NCBI GenBank assembly: GCA_002437725.1
Contig: DJRF01000022.1
Span: forward strand, 37,217-101,216
Source of the DNA: Treponema sp. UBA6367
GTDB lineage: Bacteria; Spirochaetota; Spirochaetia; Treponematales; Treponemataceae
Reading direction: 5' to 3'
Length of the DNA: 64,000 nucleotides
Part shown: one piece after another, positions 34,629 through 42,569 of the stretch
Numbering within the stretch: the stretch's first letter is position 1
Layout: the number at the start of each line of letters is the position of its first letter
Program-made: the position numbers and the translations under genes
The notes under the pieces: model-generated
Told to the model about the DNA's origin: nothing
Seen by the model: only the letters and a program-made list of their open reading frames with translations
Database searches by the model: none

Positions 34629-35432
34629 TTAGATTTTTTTGTTCCCTTTTATGAATTCTAAAAGGATTTTTCCGTCTTTTGCACGCAATGTAAGACTGTC
34701 CCCGGAAATTGAATACGAACAGACTTGATCCATGTTTACAAAAAACTGACGCTCAAGTTCTTGAGCTTCCTTGCTGCCGGATGCCATCAAAGTGGAAATT
34801 CCAAGCGTAAACGAAAGTTTTTTATTTTCTTCATCAAGACTGTAATCCATTGTGTAATAATTAACGCCCGAAAAACCAGAAGCCTTGTTCTCTTCGCTAA
34901 AACTAAGCGTAGGAAGCTCGTCCTCATCAAGACTTATGCTCACCACGCCGTCATTTTTCAGGATTGCGCATAAAACCCAAGTTTCATCTTTTATAGAATT
35001 TCTTTCAAAAACAAGCTCCGACTTTTCAGAAGAATTAACTATGCGCAGCAACTGCCTTTTATTTTCAACTTTTAATTCCAAAGAATTTGCGGTTGTCAAA
35101 GAATTTAAAAACTTCCGCTCAAAGTCCATGTCTTCTTTGCGGCCAGCCATTCTTGTAGTTACAAATTCTGGCTTTGAAGAAATCTTTTTTCCTTTTACAT
35201 TTAAAGAACCTGAAAACAAGTTCACGCCGGAAAATCCAGAAACCGTTAAAGCATTTTTCTTTTCTTGGCTAAAAGAAATTGTTGCCCGTGAAAAATCAAC
35301 CGGCTTTCCGCAGACTTCATACCGAACTAATTTCCAATCGCCTAAAACCAAGTTTGACTCCTTTGACTTACAACCAAAAATTAAAACTGAAAGCAAAGAA
35401 AAAATTGCCATAATAAAATTTGTTTTTTTCAT
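34629..35432 (-). CDS. META-domain lipoprotein (two domains)
   Basis: The 267 residues start with a lipoprotein signal (SVLIFGC, Cys21). Two META-like domains follow, of the HslJ type: the first begins LGDWKLVRYEVCGKPV and contains SGFSGVNLFSG and TTRMAGRKEDMDFERKFLNSL. The second contains ASGFSGVNYYTMDYS and STLMASGSKEAQELERQFF. The repeated GxSGxN and TxMA/E pattern is the domain signature. META proteins are linked to envelope stress and motility, but their molecular function is unclear. The gene lies 21 bp upstream of the giant FnIII lipoprotein gene on the same strand and may lead that operon. Confidence 0.88.
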   Translation of the reverse strand: MKKTNFIMAIFSLLSVLIFGCKSKESNLVLGDWKLVRYEVCGKPVDFSRATISFSQEKKNALTVSGFSGVNLFSGSLNVKGKKISSKPEFVTTRMAGRKEDMDFERKFLNSLTTANSLELKVENKRQLLRIVNSSEKSELVFERNSIKDETWVLCAILKNDGVVSISLDEDELPTLSFSEENKASGFSGVNYYTMDYSLDEENKKLSFTLGISTLMASGSKEAQELERQFFVNMDQVCSYSISGDSLTLRAKDGKILLEFIKGNKKI

Positions 35433-35693
35433 AAACCACCTGTAGACTTTTTATCAAACTTTTATCTAGCCTGATTTTTGATTTTTTTGCTATATTATAG
35501 ATAGTCTGAATATAAGCATTTTTATGGAATTATCATAAGAATACTTATTTTCTGTAAAAAAAACTATGCACCCGATTTGTTTTCTAACTTACATTTTATA
35601 ATGAAAAAAAACAACTGCACAAGTGCTTTGTGTGCTTTGATGAATTGGTTTTTATCTTAAATATAGGGATGTCAAAGTTTTATTGGAGGATAT

Positions 35694-36494
35694 ATGGGAT
35701 TTTTAAAAGACAAGGTTGCAATTATTACAGGAGGCGGGAAAGCTGTTTTAAGCGACGGTTCTTGCGGTTCTATTGGCTATGGGATTGCAACAGCGTATGC
35801 AAAAGAAGGCGCAAATCTAGTTTTAACAGGAAGAAATCTGCAAAAGCTAGAAGATGCAAAATCTGATTTGGAATCAAAATACAAAATAAAAGCGCTTGCA
35901 ATCCAAGCAGACGTAAATGCCGGCGCAGACAACGAATCTGTTGTAAACAACGTTATAAAGCAAGCGGTCAGCACATTTGGCAAAATTGATGTTCTTATAA
36001 ACAACGCGCAAGCCTCCGCTTCTGGTGTTGCGCTTGCAGAGCATACAACAGAGCAATTCAATCTAGCGCTTTATTCTGGATTATATGCAGCATTTTATTA
36101 CATGAAAGCCTGCTATCCGTACCTAAAAGAAACAAAAGGCTCTGTAATAAATTTTGCCTCTGGCGCAGGTCTTTTTGGAAACTATGGACAATGCGCTTAT
36201 GCCGCCGCAAAAGAAGGAATAAGAGGACTTTCGCGCGTGGCTGCAACCGAATGGGCGCAAGACGGAATTAATGTAAATGTAATTTGTCCTTTGGCATGGA
36301 CTGCCCAGCTTGAAAAGTTTAAGCAAAACTATCCAGACGCATTCAAAGCAAATGTAAAAACTCCGCCGATGGGACACTTTGGCGATGTGGAAAAAGAAAT
36401 TGGAAGAGTTTGCGTTCAGCTAGCTTCCCCAGACTTCAAGTATATGAGCGGAGAAACGCTGACTTTAGAAGGCGGAATGGGTCAAAGACCTTAA
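35694..36494 (+). CDS. Short-chain dehydrogenase/reductase family oxidoreductase
   Basis: This 266-residue enzyme has a Rossmann fold with a nucleotide-binding start KVAIITGGGKAVLSDGSCG. The glycine loop carries an insertion of about eight residues before SIGYGIA. NNAQASASG stands where NNAG is usual, and YAAAKEGIRG contains the catalytic Tyr and Lys (YxxxK). The C-terminus GETLTLEGGMGQ is typical of FabG-like SDRs. Asp/Arg at the end of strand 2 (LTGRNLQKL) suggest NADP. The substrate is unknown. The ribosome site GGAGG is strong, and the gene stands alone on the + strand next to the DUF4097 gene. Confidence 0.88.
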   Translation: MGFLKDKVAIITGGGKAVLSDGSCGSIGYGIATAYAKEGANLVLTGRNLQKLEDAKSDLESKYKIKALAIQADVNAGADNESVVNNVIKQAVSTFGKIDVLINNAQASASGVALAEHTTEQFNLALYSGLYAAFYYMKACYPYLKETKGSVINFASGAGLFGNYGQCAYAAAKEGIRGLSRVAATEWAQDGINVNVICPLAWTAQLEKFKQNYPDAFKANVKTPPMGHFGDVEKEIGRVCVQLASPDFKYMSGETLTLEGGMGQRP

Positions 36495-36533
36495 AAGCTT
36501 ACAACAAAACTTACTTATTATATGAGGTAATCA

Positions 36534-37397
36534 ATGAAATCTTTTTTACAAAAATATAAGTTCATTGCAATACTTTTTGCAAATCTTTTATTCTGCTCCC
36601 TAGGGTTCACAGACAGCAAACCAGTTGCATTTCGCAATGGCTGGAATACAGCAGAAATAAAAGGAATAAGAGCAGACCTTTCTTCAGAAGAACTTGACAT
36701 AAGTTCAATCTATGGCGACAAAATTATTGTAGAAATTGCAACAAGGAATCCCCAAAAAATTCCAACTGTCGCTCTTAAAGAAGGAATTTTAACTGTAACG
36801 TCGCAAAAAAAGCAAAATTTTTTATTAGGACAGGAACCAGAAGTAAAAATTTTTATACCGCATGATTTTACACTAGAAGAATGTTCTATAAAAAGTGCTT
36901 CTGGCGATGTTGACATAGAAAATTTTTCTTCAAAAAAACTTTTTGTATCTGTTGCAAGCAGTTCTGTAGATATTGAAAATGCAACAATTGCAGAAGATTT
37001 TTGTGCAAAAAGCGCAAGCGGAAAAATCGATGTAGAAAAAATCAAATCTCCACAGATAAAAATAAATTCTGCTTCTGGCGAGCTTTCTGCAGAAGAAATA
37101 CTTGCAGATACCTTTGATATTTCAACTACAAGCGGCAAGATTTCTGTTTTTTTGCTTAAAGAACCTAAAAACGCTTCAAAAATATCTTCTTTAAGCGGGC
37201 AAATAGAGCTTGAAGTTCCATACGCAACGGCTTTTAGCGCAGATATTAACACAAAAAGCGGTTATTTTTCAGACAAAATAAACAGGAACTCTTTTAGCCC
37301 TAAAGGAAAAACTACCGTAGACTTCAACGGCGGCGGCCAAAAAATTGAACTATCCTCAGTTTCTGGAAAAATCTCTGTTGAATATGAAGAGATGTAG
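36534..37397 (+). CDS. DUF4097-like exported protein
   Basis: This 287-residue protein has an N-terminal hydrophobic signal (FIAILFANLLFCSLGF) and a right-handed beta-solenoid-like body. Short repeats contain SASGDVDIENF, SASGKIDVEKI, SASGELSAEEI, TTSGKISVFLL, SLSGQIELEV and SVSGKISVEYEE. The S-x-S-G-x-(I/V) pattern every 20-25 residues is the signature of the DUF4097 (putative auto-transporter adhesin head-like) family. Function is unknown. Ribosome site GAGG is present. A short G8 and GT tract follows the stop, then a bidirectional terminator. Confidence 0.85.
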   Translation: MKSFLQKYKFIAILFANLLFCSLGFTDSKPVAFRNGWNTAEIKGIRADLSSEELDISSIYGDKIIVEIATRNPQKIPTVALKEGILTVTSQKKQNFLLGQEPEVKIFIPHDFTLEECSIKSASGDVDIENFSSKKLFVSVASSSVDIENATIAEDFCAKSASGKIDVEKIKSPQIKINSASGELSAEEILADTFDISTTSGKISVFLLKEPKNASKISSLSGQIELEVPYATAFSADINTKSGYFSDKINRNSFSPKGKTTVDFNGGGQKIELSSVSGKISVEYEEM

Positions 37398-37506
37398 TTA
37401 AGCCGTGCGTATGTATATATGTGTGTGTGGGGGGGGAGAAAAAAATATGCTTGCATGCAAGAGCGCGGCAATAAGCTTGTAATAATTGTATAAAACTTAA
37501 ATAAAA

Positions 37507-37556
37507 ATACCTTGCTAGAATTTACTAAAAAGTAAGTTTTAGTTCTAGCAAGGTAT
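37507..37556. terminator. Bidirectional terminator between convergent genes
   Basis: Perfect 14-bp arms ataccttgctagaa (37507-37520) and ttctagcaaggtat (37543-37556) flank an inner ttact/agtaa pair. A-rich DNA lies left and T-rich DNA right, so it can end both the DUF4097 transcript (+) and the amylase transcript (-). Confidence 0.85.
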
Positions 37557-37613
37557 AATTTTTATAAAAAGACTAAAGCATAAACATCTAACAAGCCAAA
37601 TTTTGAGCAAAAC

Positions 37614-40600
37614 TTATTTCAAATAAGCGCCGTCTTTTCCGATTTTGCCATCAACTTCGCAAGAATCTGTTTTAAGAACGTAAACACGCATATTTCCTCT
37701 TTCAATAGAATCAGTTGTAATTGTTCCACTGGAATTTACAGTTTTACCGGTGATGACTTCCACATACTCACCTGAAGGAACGCCTTTAAATGTTGCCTGA
37801 CCGCCAATTGCTACAAGTGCAAAACTATCAATTGAATTATCTGTATAGCGACGCTTAAATGCAATGCTTCCTTCACAACCTTCAGTTGAATACTGTCCTT
37901 TTCGCAAGGCAGGAATTGCTCTTCGGATTTGATTTAATCTGATAATATGCTGAGCTAAATTATGATTTAATGTTTCTTCAACAGTTCCACTAGCTGTATA
38001 AACTCCAAAATCATCCGCAGTGATAGAACCTTCCAAAAAATCCCCAAAATATGCACGTCCAGACTTATCAAGAGAAGTTCTTGTATTTGCAGGATCGATT
38101 GGTGCACCTGCCATAAATTCAATTTCCGAACCGTAGTAAATACACGGAATACCTCGGAATGTGAACATAAGGTTCAAGTTGCGAGGCCATTCTTCAGTTT
38201 TTGCATAACGCTGACTTTCTGGCGCATTATCAGGAGCATAGTCATGAGAATCAACATAAACAACATTCCACGTAGCATCATTAAAATCCGGGTCATTGGT
38301 ATTTACAGCTGTACTAAAAGCATCATTTGCATTTGCAAAAGCCCAATGCATAGGGAAGTCAATCTGGTCAAGACGAGAACGCATAGAATAGTCTGGAGTA
38401 TGATATTCATTTCCTTTTAATAAATGATTAGCTATTCCATCAGCCCAAGCTGGATGAGAAAAATCACTTTTGTATTTTGTAAAATGCGCTGTAGCAGATG
38501 CACTGTTTGTTTTTGACTCTTCTGTAGAGCCTGTACTGTTCCATGCAAATTCTTGATTTTCCTTCCATGTATAGAACGATGGTGAAAGAGCTGGAACACC
38601 TTCATTCCAGCGGCCACGGTATCGTGCACAAGTCTCACCGAAAATATAGAAATTTTCACCGCCAGCTTCCATAAATGCTGGAATAAATTCCTTGTTGAAA
38701 GTAAGGCGTGAAATATGCTTTACAGTATCGATTCGGAAAGCATCAACACCCATATTGATGTAATTTACATAACACTCTTTAAGATAATTGAATACAACAG
38801 GATTTTCAGTATTCAAATCGACGCAATCGCCAGCCATCTGTCCAAGTTGACAATTTTCACTGTTCCAGTCGATTTGTTTTGTGTGATGATATATCAAATC
38901 TGTATCAATAGTATCTTCTTTCATCGCATTGATTCTCGCAGTATACTGAGTTCCACCAATAGCAGTATCATAATCTGAACTACCGGCCATTGCCAAACCT
39001 GCCATAAGTTTTTGATAAGCATTTCCATCTTTTGCAAGTTTCATAAAAGGACTACGCTTTCCACCAGCAGGAGTAGGAACATCTTTATTTACATACGGAA
39101 CCGTTTCTTTATCAAACATATGAAAAAGATTCTTTTCTCCAAAATTTCCAGAATGATTCAATACAATATCCTGAATAACTTTTATACCTTTTTTATGACA
39201 TTCATCTATCAAATCCGCATACGTGAAATTTGTTGACTCATAACGAGGATCGACTTTGCTAAAGTCATAAGCATGATAACCGTGGTAATCAATTCCTGAA
39301 GCATTTTCTACTACTGGAGTTATCCAAATCGCACTGAATCCAAGAGCCTTTATATAATCAAGCTTTTCTGCAAGACCTTTAAAATCTCCTCGCCAGCCAC
39401 AGTCACCTTCTCCAAACGCAAGATATTCTCCGCCTTCGTCCCAGCAGTATTCGTTATTCGACTTATCCCCATCATAGAACCTAGTTGTCATCAAAAAGTA
39501 GATTGTCTCGTCGCGGAAGTCGCCGCTTGTCTGAGTTTGCTCGCGAACTTTTACGGTTTTTGCAACAGTTTCGGAAGAAGCCCCCTCATCATCCGTTACA
39601 GAAAGACTGATTGTAACTTCACCTGCAGAAGAAGGCATTTTTACAGTGATTTTGCTTGTTCCGCTTCCGCTTGAAATTGTCGCGCCTCCAGAAACGTTCC
39701 ATGAATAAGATTTTATTGTTCCGCCGTTCTGGTCATAAGATTTTTCCGCATCAAATTCTTTTGTTGAATCAAGTTTTGCATACGAACTTCCAGAAATTAC
39801 AGCAACCGGAGGAAGATTTTCATTTTTTGTTGTGATTGAAAGTGTTTTTTCTTCAGAAGCATTGTTTGCTGTATCATAAGCAATTGCCCGGACAGTATAA
39901 GTAGCATTTTTTACGTATGCAGTGTTCCATTCACAAGTTGCAGTTGCAGATGTTCCAGTTACTTCTGATGAGCCGATTTCTTTTTCGCCTATGTAGAACA
40001 CAACTTTTTTGAGAGCAGAATTATCTGTTACTTCTGCAGAAAGAGTAACTGTTCCGCTCGCAGTTCCAGAAGCATCTGATTTGAATGAAATTATAATCGG
40101 CGCAACAGAATCTTCCGGATTTCCTTCGTACCATTTTCCATCCTTGAACCACCATTCACCGGCCTCGCGGGAAAGATCTCCAGATGCTTTTGAATCCCAA
40201 TTAGCTGCAGAAAGGAAAATCATATTTGCAGAAGTAGCACCAATCGTATAGTCATACCAGCCGTCAGAATCTTCATCTTTCATCGATGTAAATTCTTTTT
40301 TATCAACTGATGTTCCAGAATCCCAGATATAAATATAAGGAACTTTCGCATGCACAATAATCTTGTCGTCAATAACAACTCTGTCAAATGCAATCTTTAC
40401 AGAGCCATCGTTTGTAATGGTGACTGTATGCTCGCCACCGTCAGTGAATGTGCCGTAACCAAACCCTTTTACCGCACCTGTTGAGTCCACAACGTAAATC
40501 GGCCAAGTTCCAGGAGGAACAATCAAAGTTCCGCTGGAACTTTCCGCAGAAATTTCCTGTACTTCAGAAAATGGGTCGCCAACGTAAACTTTATAGCCAG

Positions 40601-41261
40601 AAATGTTTTTTGTGGTCAAAGTCACAGTCGCCCCAGAAAGTCTGTATTCAGAGGAAGATTTTAAGCCGGAAGCACCACCTGAAACATAATCCGAAGCAAT
40701 TTTTGACGCATTCACAAGAGGAGCTGAAACATCAGCTGGAATTGCAGCCTTGATTTTTGCAATATCAGCAGAAGAAACAGCAGACAAATCTTTTCCGCTA
40801 GCAAGAAGCTGGGCAAAAATGTTTCCAAGCGCAGTTGAACTCCAGTTCACAGAAACAGAAGTATTTTTTCCTGCCTCTATATCGCAGATTGCGCGCATTG
40901 TAACACCGTTTATTTTTCCATTTGACGAACTATAAGCCTGGACTGTTACAATGCGGTTCTTTCCAGCAGGAATTCCAGAAACAGAAAGCGTTCCTTTTCC
41001 GCCGGAAATGTCGCTTTTTCCGCTTGGCGCAGAGCCAGACTCAATTCCTGTTCCTGTGACAGTTGCAACCGCATAAGAAATATCATCCGCAAAAACCGCG
41101 CGCTCAGAACCGTTTACAGAAATAGAACCGAACGCACCAGAGCCTTCAGAGTCGGAACGTTCTTCCAAAAGATTTGTGCAGGCTGAAAAACCTACAAAAA
41201 TTCCAAGCAGGCACAATACGCCCGCAAAAGACAGATACATTTTTTTCAAAGACTTTTTCAT
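37614..41261 (-). CDS. Multidomain alpha-amylase lipoprotein 2 (GH13)
   Basis: This exported protein has 1215 residues when started at 41261 (GGGA upstream and lipobox GFSAC). Its N-terminal region (about 35-210) shares a domain with the other amylase: SYAVATVTGTGIES, GIPAGKNRIVTVQAY and AGKNTSVSVNW match YAVLSVSGSGIDT, RIPVGKKRIITVQGY and SGVNNLPIVDW. Then come a starch-binding-like module (VPYIYIWDSG, CBM26-like), two Ig-like domains (one with VTDNSALKKVVFYIG), a PKD-like domain (YSWNVSGG) and a GH13 barrel: DIVLNHSG, AFRIDTVKH (nucleophile), IFGETCARY (acid/base) and YVDSHDY (third Asp). It probably degrades starch or glycogen. No S-layer or sorting signal is seen. Confidence 0.92.
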   Translation of the reverse strand: MKKSLKKMYLSFAGVLCLLGIFVGFSACTNLLEERSDSEGSGAFGSISVNGSERAVFADDISYAVATVTGTGIESGSAPSGKSDISGGKGTLSVSGIPAGKNRIVTVQAYSSSNGKINGVTMRAICDIEAGKNTSVSVNWSSTALGNIFAQLLASGKDLSAVSSADIAKIKAAIPADVSAPLVNASKIASDYVSGGASGLKSSSEYRLSGATVTLTTKNISGYKVYVGDPFSEVQEISAESSSGTLIVPPGTWPIYVVDSTGAVKGFGYGTFTDGGEHTVTITNDGSVKIAFDRVVIDDKIIVHAKVPYIYIWDSGTSVDKKEFTSMKDEDSDGWYDYTIGATSANMIFLSAANWDSKASGDLSREAGEWWFKDGKWYEGNPEDSVAPIIISFKSDASGTASGTVTLSAEVTDNSALKKVVFYIGEKEIGSSEVTGTSATATCEWNTAYVKNATYTVRAIAYDTANNASEEKTLSITTKNENLPPVAVISGSSYAKLDSTKEFDAEKSYDQNGGTIKSYSWNVSGGATISSGSGTSKITVKMPSSAGEVTISLSVTDDEGASSETVAKTVKVREQTQTSGDFRDETIYFLMTTRFYDGDKSNNEYCWDEGGEYLAFGEGDCGWRGDFKGLAEKLDYIKALGFSAIWITPVVENASGIDYHGYHAYDFSKVDPRYESTNFTYADLIDECHKKGIKVIQDIVLNHSGNFGEKNLFHMFDKETVPYVNKDVPTPAGGKRSPFMKLAKDGNAYQKLMAGLAMAGSSDYDTAIGGTQYTARINAMKEDTIDTDLIYHHTKQIDWNSENCQLGQMAGDCVDLNTENPVVFNYLKECYVNYINMGVDAFRIDTVKHISRLTFNKEFIPAFMEAGGENFYIFGETCARYRGRWNEGVPALSPSFYTWKENQEFAWNSTGSTEESKTNSASATAHFTKYKSDFSHPAWADGIANHLLKGNEYHTPDYSMRSRLDQIDFPMHWAFANANDAFSTAVNTNDPDFNDATWNVVYVDSHDYAPDNAPESQRYAKTEEWPRNLNLMFTFRGIPCIYYGSEIEFMAGAPIDPANTRTSLDKSGRAYFGDFLEGSITADDFGVYTASGTVEETLNHNLAQHIIRLNQIRRAIPALRKGQYSTEGCEGSIAFKRRYTDNSIDSFALVAIGGQATFKGVPSGEYVEVITGKTVNSSGTITTDSIERGNMRVYVLKTDSCEVDGKIGKDGAYLK

Positions 41262-41357
41262 TTTTTTCCCATTCTTTTGAACCGTCATAAAGAAAAGCAA
41301 CCGAAAAAACTTTCTTAGATGAACGACGTAGACAATTCACTTTTTATTTTATTGTTA

Positions 41358-41556
41358 TAAATTGAAAGCTGAGTTTTTGAAAGAGGACAAAAGCGTAAGC
41401 AAATTTTCAATTAATGAAGACTTTGCGCGATAAGAACAATTAAGGTTGTACCGCAACCCAAATCAGCCCAAACGAAGTGCGAGCACAACCGTCTGAACAA
41501 ATTGAAAATTCGCTGTAAGCGTTTTTACAATTTATAAAAACTCAATATTCAACTTA
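41358..41556 (-). repeat. Intergenic palindromic element, long family, copy 3 (inverted)
   Basis: The core aacgaagtgcgagcacaacc is the complement of the core in copies 1 and 2. Terminal arms and an internal pair gcaaattttcaatt/aattgaaaattcgc are partly preserved. Confidence 0.7.
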
Positions 41557-41577
41557 TTAATGATAAACCCCTGACGC

Positions 41578-41607
41578 TTGACCTGTCAAACTTTTTTTTT
41601 ATAAAAT
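41578..41607 (+). promoter_or_regulatory. Predicted promoter of the PurO-like gene
   Basis: TTGACC (41578-41583) and TATAAA/TAAAAT (41600-41607) have a 16-18-bp spacer. The -35 box lies inside the small palindrome ttgacctgtcaa, which could be an operator. The leader is about 95 bases. Confidence 0.5.
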
Positions 41608-41705
41608 AAGTCTGGTCGAAGCGCAATGCGCTTTTATCCGTTTTCCTAAAACTTAAAATTCGACCTATAAAATAAACTACACAAGAAAACACTCACGAGG
41701 CTTTT

Positions 41706-42425
41706 ATGAATCCTAAATCGCTTGAAAAGGAATTAACTGAAACTTCTTATCCAGGAAGAGGAATAATCGCAGGCAAATCTAAAGACGGAAAATACGCTGT
41801 AAGCGCTTATTGGACAATGGGCAGAAGCGCCGGCAGCCGAAACCGAATATTTGCGCAAGAGGGAGAAGGCATTCGAACGCAAGCTTACGATTCTTCTTTG
41901 ATTGCTGGCGACCCAAGCCTTATAATCTATTCTGCTGTAAAAGTTCTTGGCAAAAAAACAATTGTAACAAACGGCGACCAGACCGACACAATTTACGAAG
42001 GCTTAAAAGAAGGAAAAACTTTTGAGCAATCTTTAAGAAGCAGAAAATACGAGCACGACGCTCCGAACTACACTCCAAGAATTTCAAGCCTTTTGGACTT
42101 TTCTGAACAAAAATATTCTTATGCGCTTTCAATTCTTAAAAGCGACAATGGAAATCCAGACAACTGCCTTAGATTCACTTTTTCTTACGAAAATCCTCAA
42201 AACGGAATTGGCCATTACATTCACACTTACATGAAAGACGGCAATCCTTTGCCAAGTTTTGAAGGAGAGCCTGTTCCTGTAGAAATAGACGGCGACCTAA
42301 ACACCTTTGCTTCAAACATTTGGAAATGGCTGAATTTTGAAAACAAGGTTTCGCTTTTTGTAAGATTTATCGACATTGCAACTGGAAAATATGAAACAAA
42401 AATCTTCAATAAAAACGAAGAATAA
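41706..42425 (+). CDS. IMP cyclohydrolase, PurO-like
   Basis: The 239-residue protein begins LTETSYPGRGIIAGKSKDGK and continues AVSAYWTMGRSAGSRNRIF, the signature of the IMP_cyclohydrolase (PurO) family known from archaea and some bacteria. PurO closes the purine ring to give IMP, the last step of de novo synthesis, a reaction done in most bacteria by the C-terminal part of PurH. The conserved GRSxxSRNR residues are near the active site. A GAGG ribosome site precedes the ATG. It is a single gene; no other purine genes are near. Length is close to the family's usual 200-240. Confidence 0.8.
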   Translation: MNPKSLEKELTETSYPGRGIIAGKSKDGKYAVSAYWTMGRSAGSRNRIFAQEGEGIRTQAYDSSLIAGDPSLIIYSAVKVLGKKTIVTNGDQTDTIYEGLKEGKTFEQSLRSRKYEHDAPNYTPRISSLLDFSEQKYSYALSILKSDNGNPDNCLRFTFSYENPQNGIGHYIHTYMKDGNPLPSFEGEPVPVEIDGDLNTFASNIWKWLNFENKVSLFVRFIDIATGKYETKIFNKNEE

Positions 42426-42426
42426 T

Positions 42427-42480
42427 TAGCCTGAAATTCGAGTTTTTAGGAAAACAAACAAAAGCGTAAGCGAATTTGCT
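42427..42480 (-). repeat. Partial long-family element
   Basis: The sequence ttagcctgaaattcgagtttttagg plus aaacaaacaaaagcgtaag matches the complement of the right end of the copy at 2123-2328. The other end and the core are missing. It lies between the PurO-like gene and prfA. Confidence 0.6.
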
Positions 42481-42534
42481 TCTTTTCATAAAAATAACTT
42501 TCAATCTAAAAATATAGCAACCAAGTTGCGATAA

Positions 42535-42563
42535 TTGAATTTTCCTAGAGTTTTTATTATTAT
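42535..42563 (+). promoter_or_regulatory. Predicted leaderless promoter of prfA
   Basis: TTGAAT (42535-42540), a 17-bp spacer and TATTAT (42558-42563) predict initiation at 42570, the A of the prfA ATG. No ribosome site is visible upstream. Confidence 0.6.
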
Positions 42564-42569
42564 CATTCT

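Larger units (their letters stand above)
41262..41705. other. Intergenic region with long-family element and purO-like promoter
   Basis: This 444-bp divergent gap holds the inverted long-family element (41358-41556), a promoter for the + gene (41578-41607) and an inverted repeat ggtcgaa/ttcgacc (41614-41620 and 41659-41665) enclosing gcgcaatgcgc in the gene leader. No gene is supported. Confidence 0.65.

Noticed and set aside
41146..41340. 64-codon frame overlapping the start of the second amylase gene
   Set aside because: It overlaps the amylase signal-peptide region in another frame and has no independent evidence.
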